DNA from: Spirodela intermedia
Lineage: Eukaryota > Streptophyta > Magnoliopsida > Alismatales > Araceae
DNA length: 64,000 nt
Assembly: GCA_902729315.2 (NCBI GenBank)
Contig: LR746267.1
Span: 8,558,424-8,622,423 of the forward strand
Reading direction: 5' to 3'
Shown here: one piece after another, positions 1-10,560 of the stretch
Position numbering within the stretch: the stretch's first letter is position 1
Layout of the letters: every line of letters starts with the position of its first letter
Made by a program: the position numbers and the translations under genes
The notes under the pieces: generated by a model
What the model saw: only the letters and a program-made list of their open reading frames with translations
The model's database searches: none
Told to the model about the DNA's origin: nothing

Positions 1-929
1 CCTGAATATTGTTCTCTATTGACAGTCCCTAAAATGACGATAGGTCGTCAATAATTTCAAAACACTGCAAGAACATATGTCAATGTTGAGAATTCCCTTG
101 AGATTGCTCTCAATTCACAGTTGCTATCCTGTGAATAGGTCACAACTGATTTCAACGATTTCATGGGTACAAGCAAATACTGATAAAACCCAAAATAACA
201 ACTGACACAATCCAAAATTATATCAGATGGCTGCATGCTCATCCAATGTAACCAACCATAGGTTTTCAGGGTACATGACAGAAAAATTTAAGCACAATAT
301 ATGACTATCCTACACTTCGTTACCATACAGATACGCACACGTATTTTACCTATAATTTTTTTTTTCACCGACATCAGTTTCTTCCACAAGGAGAATCTAC
401 CATGTGAATCAAGAAGCCAAGAAAACAGGAACATTACAAGCCAATCAACTTGATTCAAAAATTGTTCAAGAAAAAAGACAGTTTACCTGGAATGAAGGAG
501 CAAGAGTTTTAAATTAAAAAATCAACAAAAGTATGAGCAAAAAAGGCAATGTACAGAAATGAATCCATGAAGAAACAAAGAAGATTTAAATATCCCCCCC
601 CCCACCCACTTGAAGGCTAAAAGAATAATATACAAATTCATATCCGTGCATTAAAGAGGTAAAAACTACATTATAACAGAACATTGAATGTTGTAAAGCT
701 TAAACTCGTAATGTTAAGGATGGGACAGAAAGTTAGGGTCAAAAAATTCAAGCTCAATGGAATCTAGAAGACAGAAAATTCATGGAGGAGCCTGGGTGCA
801 ACCAGTTCACAACCTCATGCTAACTCTCTAGAAAAAAAAAAAGCACTGGAGAACATAAGAGTTGAGAACCAGATCACCCTAAGGTTCATAATCAAATAAA
901 AGACATGCACCAGTCTCCAGAATAAATAC
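1..929 (-). other. Intron 2 of the HDA19-like gene (partial, runs off the window)
   Basis: The GT donor of this intron lies at 928-929 on the minus strand, directly after the codons for the CWCYE motif of exon 2. No reading frame here resembles the next conserved deacetylase segment (TGVALGVE and onward), so the acceptor must lie left of position 1. The stretch is AT-rich with short homopolymers, including a C run near 594-603. I see no other gene or element. Confidence 0.75.
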
Positions 930-3329
930 CTCATAGCACCAACAACGTGCAACATTTCGAATGGTATATCCACCTCCACCCAACATTAACAAAGGCACAT
1001 TAAATGATCTCAGGTATCTAACACATTCCGCGTGTCCTTTTATTGAAAGGTTAAAACACCCCAACCGATCTCCTGATAGTGAATCAGCTCCACACTGAAG
1101 GACCACTGCTCCTGGCCGGAAGACTTCCATTACTTTCCCAATTATAGGCTTGAATAACGACTGATAGCTATCATCATCAATTCCATCATCCAGAGGAACA
1201 TTAACTGAGTAGTATTTCCCTTTTCCATATCCAACATCACGTACGTCTCCAGTGCCAGGAAAGTAGTCCCCAAACTTATGAAATGACACAGTCATCACTC
1301 TGTCAGTTGTATAAAATGCCTCCTCGACTCCATCTCCGTGGTGGATGTCAATGTCCACATACAAAACACGCTGCCAGATTATTAAAAAAAAAAGGTGTTA
1401 GACAGTAATTTAGAATACCACAATACATGTCGATAATTTTAAATAGAATGTCATAGTATCACCAATTTTTGCCACCTACGTCCCACAAATCAATACAGAT
1501 TGCAGATTATAAAAATGTAGCCGAGTGACCCTTGCAAAAAGAACAAACTAGACACATTTCATTTTTTTAGTGCAAAAGGAGATGTCAGTCGAGCTCCAAA
1601 ACGATAGACTATTTTGATGAGTTCAAAGCACAACACTATTTCCCTGAGAAATGAAGTCCTAACTTTTCTCCCTCATCAAATGGTTTTCAACATGAGTGTT
1701 CAGCCTATCATCAAAGCCACCTAATCAAAGAGATTCATTTGCTGAACTCCCTCTGACACGGCTTTTGCCCCGAGAAGAACAATATCTTGAACTGGCAAGA
1801 TGCAATAAAAAATTTGGACATTGCTCCGGGGATACATCATTTGCACAGAGATTTTATCATCATAAAAAAATGCTTTAATACTTTTCTGGAAGGATAAAGG
1901 GCTAGGCCAACTGCGAACTTAAAAGGGTAAAAAATAAATCAGTCTCACGCATTGAAAGATGAAAGACATGCCCAAAGGTCATTGTTTGATGGTGCTTATC
2001 TTTTTCAGAAGAGAGAGGGAACAAAGATCATGTCGTCTGATTACTACAAAATATGAATTGCACAGAACGTACGCTTTAATACTGGACATCAGACAGAAAA
2101 ACTGGAGATTATTTCTCTTCTAAATTACAGAAAAATTAAACCGGTGAAGCAACCAAGTTTAAGCTTTTGGAGATGAATCGTAGCACCGACTTAGTAAGAT
2201 CATGAGAAATTAATACTTTCTAATGATCCTCATCCCTATCCATTATCTCCAAATCCATTGCATTACCAATATGATCTAGTAACAAGATTCCATTTTATTA
2301 TTTTATTTTTTAGAACTGATCCATTAATAGTAACCAACAACGTGTGAACTCAGTAAAAACACATCAAGACAGAAAGAAGTTGACAGATAATGAAAAATCA
2401 ACAGAAAAGAACACTTTTTTTCTGAAAGGTCGAATGTAACGTAATATTGATCAGGTATTATGGACATATCACAGAATATGAGAGCCATCGGAAGTGAATT
2501 AGGGTCCACGATGATGAAGATTATGAGAATATCGCCAATTTTCTCTTGTGCTGTTTTGCCTGTTAAAAGGTTGAACGGAAACCGCCAACAGGAGAGAAAG
2601 AGAGTGATGAAAATTTCAATTATTCCATAGGAAACGCTAATATGGATGCAATAGGACGATATGAACGAACCACTAAGCCCGACAGTATGGGAGATTATTC
2701 ACACGAATGGATAGACTGAACAAACTAGGGTACTTTATAATGAGGGAAGAAACGAAGGAAAACGAAATATGAGAGACGGAAGAGATGCCACCGACCTCGT
2801 AATGCTTAAGGAGTTCAAGGATGGCGAGGACAATGTCGTTAACATAGCAGAAGCCCGAGGCCTCGCACTTTTTGGCGTGGTGAAGACCGCCAGCCCAGTT
2901 GATGGCAATATCACAGAGTCCGTGGTTAAGTTTGACGGCGCCACCCATGGAGCCCCCGGCATAGGTCTGACAGAAGTTGAAAAGGCCATCAAAAACAGGG
3001 CAATCCTCGCCGACGTTGAAGCGCTTGAGAGCCCTGATCTGGTCCTGCTGCGTCTCTGGGGAGATGCTGCGAAGGAAGGCCACATAGTCGTCGGCATGGA
3101 AGCGACACAGGTCGCGGTCTCGGGCGGGGCAGGGCTTGAACACTTGCATGTTCTGAAGCAGGCCATAGTGGGCGAGAAGCGCATGGGTCATGCGGATCCG
3201 GTGGGGTTTCATTGGGTGCCCCTGACCGTAATAGTAGTTCCCCACCTCCGGATCGTAGAAATAGTAGACCTTTCGCTTTGTCCCATCGCCGCCGCTCGCC
3301 GCCGGCAGCGAGTTTCCCCCTGCCTCCAT
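930..3329 (-). CDS. HDA19: Class I (RPD3-type) histone deacetylase, HDA19-like, 5' part
   Basis: Removes acetyl groups from histone lysines in nuclear co-repressor complexes. Two exons are in the window: 2796-3329 (178 codons from ATG at 3327-3329) and 930-1370 (147 codons), both ending in phase 0, with intron 1371-2795. Residues 1-325 hold nearly the whole catalytic domain. Visible are the tandem His in GGLHHAKK (H150, H151), the zinc ligands in DIDIHHGDG (D186, H188), the Asp of [11 protein letters not shown] (about D274) and the catalytic Tyr of GGGGY (Y313). The N-terminus (MEAGGNSL...) and the LLKHYERVLYVD junction match HDA19 rather than the shorter-tailed HDA6. The acidic C-terminal tail and stop are outside the window, so integrity of the 3' end cannot be judged. 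The start is the first ATG that gives the family N-terminus. A TATA box about 340 bp upstream supports it. Confidence 0.93.
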
Positions 3330-3663
3330 GCGGATGCCTCTTTCCCCTGCCCCCGGCAACCACCACCAAAACCTCCGATACCTTAAGTCCTCTGCTCCGC
3401 AGATGAAACTTCCTTTGGTGTCCGGTTTTCCTAGGCAATCGGAGATACTCCAAGGCAAGACAACGAAGAAGAACGAGCAAGAAGGATATGCATGAAGAAG
3501 AGATGCAGAGAACCCGCGATAGAGAGAGAGAGAGAGGAGAGAGATGCCTGTATAGCGCCTGCTAAGTCGGCAAAGGACGGCGGCTACTTCTCTCTACTCT
3601 GCGTCGCGCGGGGGAAGCGCAGAGAGAGAGAACTAACAATGAGGGAGAGGAGAAAAATAGTTG

Positions 3664-3675
3664 CCTTATTTATAG
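3664..3675 (-). promoter_or_regulatory. TATA box of the HDA19-like gene
   Basis: On the minus strand this reads CTATAAATAAGG, a near-ideal plant TATA box about 335 bp upstream of the start codon. It sits between a small inverted repeat (TTGCC / GGCAA). The implied 5' leader (about 3330-3640) is rich in GA dinucleotides. Confidence 0.55.
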
Positions 3676-3796
3676 GCAATTTAATATATATTTAAAATTA
3701 TTTTATCCAAAAAACAGCCTTCAGCTTGGCAAACAATTACATCTACCGCTGGGCAAAATGTGAGTTGGCCTAATATCCACAGAAAATATCCGCCTC

Positions 3797-3798
<2 letters not shown>

Positions 3799-3837
<39 letters not shown>
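3799..3837. repeat. (CT)n microsatellite
   Basis: An almost perfect 39 bp CT/GA dinucleotide run between the HDA19-like and kinase genes, directly beside the tRNA-like segment at 3840-3930. Confidence 0.95.
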
Positions 3838-3839
<2 letters not shown>

Positions 3840-3840
<1 letters not shown>

Positions 3841-3930
3841 GAAACTCCTCTTTTTACCACCGGGGGCGAAAACCCAGATTTGGCAGCGATTACAGGAGCA
3901 AACCGCCACCCGATTGAGCTATAGCCCAGA
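3840..3930 (-). mobile_element. tRNA-derived SINE-like head (candidate)
   Basis: Read on the minus strand, 3921-3927 gives GGGCTAT followed by an A-box-like segment TAGCTCAATCGG (3910-3921). After 34 nt comes GGGTTTTCGCCCCCG (3861-3875) in the place of a B box. The order and spacing are those of a tRNA-like RNA polymerase III promoter, as in plant SINEs. A (GA)n tract follows on the same strand. The B box departs from GGTTCRANYCC, no cloverleaf closes, and no target duplication was found, so this would be an old copy. Confidence 0.35.
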
Positions 3931-4279
3931 GGAAACCAGGGGGGGAGTCCCCAGCCCCCAGGGAAGAAAGGTTCTTCACGCAGCTCGACCATATACAGCA
4001 ATGGCGACGCCGAAAATCTCAAAGCAAAGCTCCCAACACACCCACCCAGATCGATCCGCTCCCGTGATATTAAGAAAAAAAAAGAATGATGCATCGAGGG
4101 GAACCCACTTTACAGAAGAGAACAATGAAACAAGTTACAAAATGGACGAGGATTTTATCCGTAGGACCAGGTCGAGGCGCCAAAGGAGGATGCTTCCCCT
4201 CCAATAGAATCCGAGCCGGGCACCAGCCTGATTAGGGATCAGCGAGGCATGGAGATCCGAAGAAGAAGCCCTTCAATTG

Positions 4280-7124
4280 CTAAAAACCCAGCGTGCCCTC
4301 CTTCATGAGATTCATGCTCAAGCTCTTAAACCTCTCTCTTGAATACTGCCGAGATGCTTTCCTCCAGTCAGTGCCGGTCTTCATCATCGTGACGAACTCC
4401 TCGTAACTGATGCGACCATCCTGGAGCATCGAAGGAGCTTCGTTAGAGAGTGCCCAGCTATGGATGTGGAACTCTGAAGTCGTAGAATCATACAGACCTT
4501 GTCGGTGTCCACCTCCCGCAGGATGTCGTCCACCACCTCCGCGTCTGTCCGGCCCAAGTCGTCCATTAGGGCTTCAGACAGTTCATCAGTTTCTATGTAC
4601 CCACTGCCGTCCTTATCGAAGAACACGAACGCTCTCCTCAAGTGGTCGTCGTTCTCTATCCTCTGCAAATGGATGGTGATGGCGACGAACTCCCCATAGT
4701 CCAATTCCCCGTTTCCGTCAACATCAGCCTGAATAATCCCGGGCGGTCGTCAGAAACCAGGGAGATCGTGTTTCCAACAAGTTTGGCTGGCCAGACTATC
4801 CAAAGAGGAGAAGAACAGGCTTACGCTTTCCATCAGCATCCTCATCTCCGGCTCGCCCAGCTGAGACCCGACCTTCTGCAGACCAGTCTTCAGCTCATCG
4901 TACGTTATCCTCCCATTGCAGTCGGTGTCCATGAGCTTGAACATTTCTCTGATGACCTCCGCTTCTTCTATAGACAAGTGCTCCGCGATCACCTGGTGGA
5001 AAAACGTAAGATATACAAATATTACCCATGTATATGTGGCAAAGTTGGCAGAACTTCCGACGAGATACGATGAGAAAGAAGAAGAGAAGCTAACCCGCAT
5101 TGCTTTCTTTTTTAATCTATTCATCATGGAAAACTGTTTGAGTCTGGCCCTCACAATGTCACCCAGATGAACATTCGACGCTTTCTTCGCGTTTTGAAGC
5201 CATGGATGCTCTACAGATGAGGACGAGGGGCAAAGAAAACGAGTAAGTAGATGCAGAAAGCACAGAAAATGGGAAAACAATTCAAAATACTGTTGAGCAT
5301 GCCCAAATCTATCTTATGCCATTCATTCAGCCGATGAGAAATTAGTAAAAATAACGTCTTTTTTCCTATTTTTCGACAGATCTTGGCCCCAGACACAAAG
5401 CCCGATCCCCAAAACATGATCTCAGAACCCTCAACTTCTGGGCTTTTCATCAGGAAATATATACAGCCCATCAACCATGGTGAAATTGTAAGGCATCACA
5501 CGATAGAAGAATTTTCAAAATCACGGCAAAATCTCCAATCCTGTCTTTCATTACATGATAATTTTCTGTCTACAATGCAGAGTCTGTTCGACCCAGGAAA
5601 GACCGATTGAAACCCAGATCCATTTCTTTCCGAGATCCATCTGCTAAGAGTTTCATCATCCCATGTCATACTTCGTCGATGAATGAGTTCATCGATGTCC
5701 ATGAGGCCAGTTTTCAGAGCCCGCCATTTTTGGGTTGCTGAGCACTTAATTATTACATCAAGATTCTGATAAAAAACACCGACTTTTGATGGCCTTTTCT
5801 TCAAGCCAGGAGAAAAATTACATCCCTTCGGAGAAATGTTTGTCATTTTTGCCAGCTTTGAAAATCGATCGGAGTTGACTAACTAGCTCAAGGATGATGT
5901 GGTTTAATCTGTCGGTCGGCACCCACTTTTAGTAATGCATCTGGGGAAATATTTACTATCCTGGGATTGATAATCTCGGTATTTAATTTCACCAAATAAT
6001 AGAGATAGAGCCGGACTTACCGAGGACCTGCTGAGCTGTTAATCTGCGCAATGGATTTGGATCGAGCATCCGCTTGACGAGGTTCTTAGCGCTGTTTGAA
6101 ACCTGGGGCCATGGATCCCGCCTGAAGTCAACGGCGCCGCGAAGGATTGCCCGGGCAATGCCCTGCTCGGTCTCTGCCGTCCCGGCTTACCAGATCAGGC
6201 TCAGAAGGATCAAGAGGAAAGAAAAGAGATTGCTTTGTGGGCCATCTTCAGATCACAGAGAAAAATTGCGATCTCAGCGGAGGGGGGTAGATGACGGTTG
6301 CGGCGGCTCTGACCTGCCCAGAAGGGAGGAACACCGCAGAGCAAGATGTACAGGATGACGCCGGCGCTCCAGATGTCGACCTCGGGGCCATAGTTTCGCC
6401 GGAGCACCTCCGGGGCCATGTAGTAGGGGCTTCCGACGATCTCCGAGAAGCGCTCCCCGGGGCGGAAGAAGACGGAGAGGCCAAAGTCGATGACCTTGAG
6501 GGCGGAGTTCTCCTTCTTGCTGGCGTAGAGGAAATTCTCGGGCTTGAGGTCCCGGTGCATCACGCCGTGGTCATGGCAGGTGCGGACGACCTCCGCAACG
6601 GTGCGCAACACGGCGGCGGCGGCGCGCTCCGAGTAGTGACCCCGCGCGACGATGCGGTCGAAGAGCTCCCCGCCCTCGCAGAGCTCCATGACGAGGTGGA
6701 CGGCGTCGGCGTCCTCGTAGGCCGCGCGGAGGCGCACGACGTTGGGATGGTCGGGGAGGGCGGACATGATGGCGACCTCGCGGCGTACGTCCTCCACGTC
6801 AATGGCGGTGCGGAGCTTGCGCTTGGATATGGACTTGCAGGCGAGAGCCTCACGGGTCTCGCGGTCGGTGCAGAGGTAGGTGATGCCGAACTCCCCCCGC
6901 CCCAGCTCTCGCCCCAGCACGTACTTGTCCCCTACGCCGACGCCGCCGCGGTGCAGAGGGACGACGTCCTTCAGCACCTGGATCGACTGGGCCGCGGCGA
7001 TATCTTCGGCGAAAGGGTTGGACCTCGTCTGTTTCCCCCTCGGCCTACTCCCCTGCTTCACCCTCCCGCCGCCAGCCTCCTCCCTCACCGCGGGTGTCAG
7101 ACATGAATAACACCCGTTCCCCAT
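4280..7124 (-). CDS. CPK: Calcium-dependent protein kinase (CDPK/CPK), complete
   Basis: A Ser/Thr kinase that couples calcium signals to phosphorylation, usually at membranes. Exons on the minus strand: 6314-7124, 6021-6173, 5095-5210, 4825-4992, 4498-4728, 4280-4420; total 539 codons, all phases close. The N-terminus MGNGCYSC carries Gly2 for myristoylation and Cys5/Cys8 for palmitoylation. The kinase domain shows the glycine loop GRGEFG (75-80), Lys97, HRDLKPEN (190-197), DFG (213-215) and APE (237-239). The autoinhibitory junction follows, around residues 325-365. Four EF-hands are complete: D382-E393, D418-E429, D454-E465 and D490-E501; the last is split by an intron. The length is typical of the family. 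Exon 1 is very GC-rich, unlike the introns. A W-box cluster lies upstream (7833-8386). The subgroup cannot be assigned from the sequence alone. Confidence 0.95.
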
Positions 7125-7832
7125 GATTGCTGCAGCTCCCTGTCTCCCTCTCTGTCTCTCTCTAGACTCCGCTGCTGCAGCGGTGGCGTGGGATAAGCCC
7201 GAAATCGGTGACTTCCTCCAGACTCAACGGCCGTCTTCCTCCCGTTGTTTCCATTCTGATGTGACCCACGGGCACAGGTTGAGAAGCGAGAAGACTGCGT
7301 TCTCTACCGAGGGTGGGGAAAGGGACATCCCTCGCCCATCCTTCCCTTTCTGTCTTCTAACAAATCCCCTCCACTTCCCTTACTGTCCCCGAAGGAGAAA
7401 GGTCCCAATTGTTTATGGGGGGGGGAGGGATCACAGAAGGAGAAGGAAGAGGAAGAAGGGGGCACCACCTGTGTCTGCCGGCTTTACCCAGAAAAGCGGT
7501 ATTCTTTGCACTCGAGGAATCTCCTCGCCGACGGAGTGGAGTTGGTGACAGACCGGTTCCCCTGCCGGCGCCATCCGACTGACTACATCCACGCGCACGC
7601 GTGTCGCTTAAGAACCCTCTGCTCGGCGTGAAGAAGATAGAGAGAGAAACAGAGAAGAAGATAATCCTCTCTCTTTCTCTCTCTTCCGTTGGGTTGGATT
7701 TGATCGAATGGGGCGCGCGGGCACCGCGATACGCTGCGGTTTCCGGGCGAGGGCCAGAATCGATGGAGAAGATGATGGGCCGCAGTCGCGGGTGTATCAT
7801 CGATGAGGGCTACCTTTCTGTTGTTCCTTGAG
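7125..7832. other. 5' flank and leader region of the CPK gene
   Basis: GC-rich sequence with CT- and GA-rich patches. It contains open frames on both strands (7123-7548 plus, 7357-7800 minus), but these are biased GC/CT-rich frames with no recognisable domain. It most likely holds the kinase 5' UTR and core promoter. I could not place a convincing TATA box. Confidence 0.5.
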
Positions 7833-8386
7833 TTGACCTTGTCGGATTGGAAGGATAAGTCAAAAGTCCTCTCACCCTGCCGTCATTCGCCGCAGATAGC
7901 GTGCTCCTGCACTCCTCCCCTCTCTGCCTGCTTCGGCGACCGTTGACCAGCGACATGAACCTCTCCGGCGGATCAGGGACAGTGGGATCTCTGTAGTTCC
8001 TCGCAGAGCTCGTCCTCCGATGAATTAGGAAACAGCGGACCCCATTAGATCACCAGAAAGATTTGATCCGAGCGAGCTCTGCAACAGGGACAACAACACC
8101 TGCCCACGTCGCTGCGGCTAGTCCTACTGGAGGGGATGGGAGCGCCGCAATAACCAGACAACCGCGACTGGCCCAGATGTGGCTCTCCCACGAGTTGTCC
8201 ATTCTCGCGGGACGCTGACCGGAAACTCCCTCGGGTCTGGATCTTATCCGTTTTCGATGGTGAGCCATGTGAACCCCTGCTGCTTATTTCAAAGATCCCG
8301 CTTTATTTATTCCGAAAACTACTCGGTCAACCCAAGGGAATTTTATGCCGCGTAATCTACCACCAGAGTTGACCAAAAAAAGTCAA
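7833..8386. promoter_or_regulatory. Cluster of W-box (TTGAC) motifs upstream of the CPK gene
   Basis: TTGACC occurs at 7833-7838, 7943-7948 and 8369-8374, its complement GGTCAA at 8325-8330, and the core GTCAA at 7859-7863 and 8382-8386. That is six W-box cores in about 550 bp, 0.7-1.3 kb upstream of the kinase start. W-boxes bind WRKY factors, so a stress or defence link of the kinase gene is an inference. Confidence 0.45.
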
Positions 8387-8541
8387 CGGTGACGACGAAA
8401 GACCAAAAGGCCCGCCAACCCATTTCATCTTCGGTTGCATTTCGGATGATCCAATCATTTCTGCGTGTTTTTTATACTAACTTTTCCCTACCTAATATCC
8501 ATGACACACCTTCGTGATTAGAGTCGATAATATAGATATTT
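8387..8541. other. AT-rich intergenic segment, nothing recognised
   Basis: Transition from the GC-rich kinase flank into AT-rich repeat DNA. No gene or motif was recognised. Confidence 0.6.
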
Positions 8542-9318
8542 ATTTTCGATATATTGTTCAATCAAATCATTGTTTTCAATAGTAGTAAGAAGAAACCTTG
8601 CAGAACATGAGCACTCGCCTTTTTATTACCTTTAAATTTCCAGAGTTCTCTCTAAAGTAAAAGAGAGAGTAACCTCTACCGGACACTGTACACTAATGAC
8701 TTTTTTATAGATGAAGAGTATGAAACAAAGTTTCGAATCGATTTTTATGTCTGATAGATTAGTTTATTGTTCTATGTAAAATATAACATTAGAAAAAAAA
8801 CTTAAAAAGTCAACGTTGTTGGGCACTTGATAATATTTTTTTTGTAGATCAACAACATGAAGAAAATCTCCAAAAGGTTTGTGCTTGCAAGATAGTTTCT
8901 TGTTCTTTGTACACTAACAGAAAATTTTTTGAAAAGTCAACTCTACTGAGCATTTGATAATAATAACTTTTCCATGGACAAATAGCATGAAGCAAATTTC
9001 AAAAAGGTTTTTCTGCACCACAAATTGGTTTGTTGTCCGTGTAAACTAAAAAAAAACCTCAAATTTATTAGGCACTTGAGAATAATGAGTTTTTGTAGAT
9101 CAAATCTCCAAAAGGGTTTTGCATGAGAACTTAGTTTATTGTATTGAGGTTAATGAATTAAACCTATTTTTTGATGAATTATATAAATCCAATGATTTTA
9201 TATAATATAGAAAAATGATCTCAAAATTGAAAAAAAAATGTGGCAAAAAAAAAGATATGTTAAATTTCTCCTCACTACTATTGAAAACAATGATTTGATT
9301 GAACAACATATCGAAAAT
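8542..9318. repeat. 45 bp inverted repeat enclosing a ~690 bp segment
   Basis: Positions 8542-8586 reappear inverted at 9274-9318 with a single mismatch. Weaker pairing continues about 10 bp further inward. A third, direct partial copy lies at 9350-9379 and can pair with the right arm to form a local hairpin. The enclosed DNA holds copies 1 to 4 of the ~125 bp repeat. This could be a non-autonomous element with terminal inverted repeats, but no target-site duplication was identified and no transposase frame is present. Confidence 0.7.
8685..9150 (+). repeat. Degenerate ~125 bp tandem repeat, block 1 (about 3.5-4 copies)
   Basis: Unit boundaries are marked by a CACTTGATAATAAT-like start at 8824, 8951 and 9073 (spacings 127 and 122 bp), with an earlier diverged copy from about 8685. 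Shared internal words, in order, are TTTTTGTAGAT, AACATGAAG, CTCCAAAAGG, AGTTTATTGTTCT and AAAAGTCAAC. The last copy is truncated. Confidence 0.75.
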
Positions 9319-9339
9319 CATGGTTGAGCATTTATATAT

Positions 9340-9984
9340 TGTTGGAAAATATATTGTTCAGTCAAATCATTGTTTTCAAATCTTTCTCAAAGTATTAAGA
9401 CACCAAAACTTGAGACTTACATAATCCACTTATAGTGTAGAGATTGTATTTTTCTACCATAAGTATGTTTATATATAGATGACGTCATCATTGAAATGTG
9501 ACCCAATAAGACACTTTTCCATTAAGCCCAGAGACTTGGTCCACTCAAATGAGGCAGATTAGTCACAAAGGCTTAGTCCACCGTTTGAATGTTTCTATAT
9601 TACTATTTAGAATCAGACCAGAGACATCAGTTAGGTATCAATCCCATGAAGCCCAAAGTCTAATGACGTCCACGTCCCAACTAATCACTGAAGCCCATAT
9701 TATAGGAAAGCCCAACATTACATAATTGTTGGCAAAATAGCTCGTCTCGACGAACCTAAGAATAAGAGGGAGAGATCAACATGCACAAGTGACTTCTCCT
9801 ACTATCTTTTTTCTTATTTGGCTCAAATCCAATCAACTTTGACGCCTTGGAGTGTGAACTTCATAAAATACTTATTTCATATTGAAATATACAGGCTAAC
9901 ATAACCTCTTACTAAGACCTTATTGCATATATTCTATTCTCAATTCATGTTTCATAGATCCATAAAATTTTATGGTGTAAGAGG
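9340..9984 (+). mobile_element. Possible Ty1/copia-type LTR remnant
   Basis: The segment opens with TGTTGGAA at 9340, a common start of plant copia LTRs. It has a TATA-like tract near 9470 and several AAGCCCA words typical of LTR leaders. A CA end near 9954 is followed at 9973-9984 by TGGTGTAAGAGG, which matches 9 of 12 positions of the initiator-Met primer site TGGTATCAGAGC. No target duplication, second LTR or coding domain is seen, and the gap to the primer site is longer than usual, so this is tentative. Confidence 0.3.
9478..9489. promoter_or_regulatory. Perfect GATGACGTCATC palindrome (bZIP C-box/CRE)
   Basis: A 12 bp perfect palindrome around TGACGTCA, a high-affinity bZIP (TGA/CREB-like) site. 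It lies in the possible LTR. The same octamer occurs at 10684-10691 and in a VIH intron at 38119-38126. Confidence 0.5.
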
Positions 9985-10304
9985 GAGCTGATCCCATAAA
10001 GCTGGCTGTAATCAAAGGTGATGATTGCTATGACTTGAGAATAATTCATTTGGAAGTAGATGTAGACTTTAGAAAACATAACCGCTATAACTCTTCCTTT
10101 TTATTATATGTTTATAGATCATACATTTAATGTGATAGAAGGAAAAAAAATCCTTAGAAAACAAACTGAATGAAAATCAAATAAATATTATTGAATGAAT
10201 ACATTCAACCCTTCCTCTAATGATTGGTGATTCATAGAGCGACCAACATATTGTTATTTTTGAAGTACCCAAATTAAAAAAATTGAAAAATTAAATGTTA
10301 TCAA

Positions 10305-10560
10305 GAGCTTGAGGGTAAATATTTTTTCTTGGATTAAGAACATGAGACAAATTTCTAAAAGGTTTTGTGCTCATGAATTTAGTTTATTGCTCTATGTCAA
10401 TTAACGAATAAAAGCCAAAAAAGTGAACTCTATTAGGGAATTATTAAAAAAACGAAGAGCATGAACAAATCTCAAAAATATAACTTTGCGCTGAAATAAT
10501 TAATTTATTTTTCTATATAAAGAAAATGACAAAGAACCGTTAAAAAGGCAAATTATGAAC
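10305..10560 (+). repeat. Degenerate ~125 bp tandem repeat, block 2 (two copies)
   Basis: Two further copies of the unit found at 8685-9150, starting near 10305 and 10436 (spacing about 131 bp). They share the words ACATGAGACAAATTTCTAAAAGG, AGTTTATTGCTCTATGT and AAAAGTGAACTC with block 1 consensus positions. The two blocks are separated by about 1.15 kb that includes the LTR-like segment, as if an array had been interrupted. Confidence 0.65.

Larger units (their letters stand above)
3676..4279. other. Intergenic region between HDA19-like and CPK genes
   Basis: About 600 bp between the inferred HDA19 promoter and the kinase stop codon. It holds the CT microsatellite, the SINE-like head and the presumed kinase 3' UTR. 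No conserved reading frame is visible. Confidence 0.6.

Noticed and set aside
2769-3386. 205-codon plus-strand open frame
   Set aside because: Antisense shadow of HDA19-like exon 1, caused by GC-rich third positions.
3860-3930. A functional tRNA gene
   Set aside because: The B box is degenerate and the arms do not pair into a cloverleaf; at best a SINE head.
6291-7106. 271-codon plus-strand open frame
   Set aside because: Antisense shadow of the GC-rich CPK exon 1; composition follows the kinase codons and no domain is present.
7357-7800. 147-codon minus-strand frame (and the overlapping plus-strand frame 7123-7548)
   Set aside because: Lies in GC/CT-rich leader or promoter DNA, with Arg/Ser/Pro-biased composition and no domain.
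8685-10560. CRISPR-like array
   Set aside because: The repeats are ~125 bp, degenerate and directly adjacent without spacers, in a plant genome.
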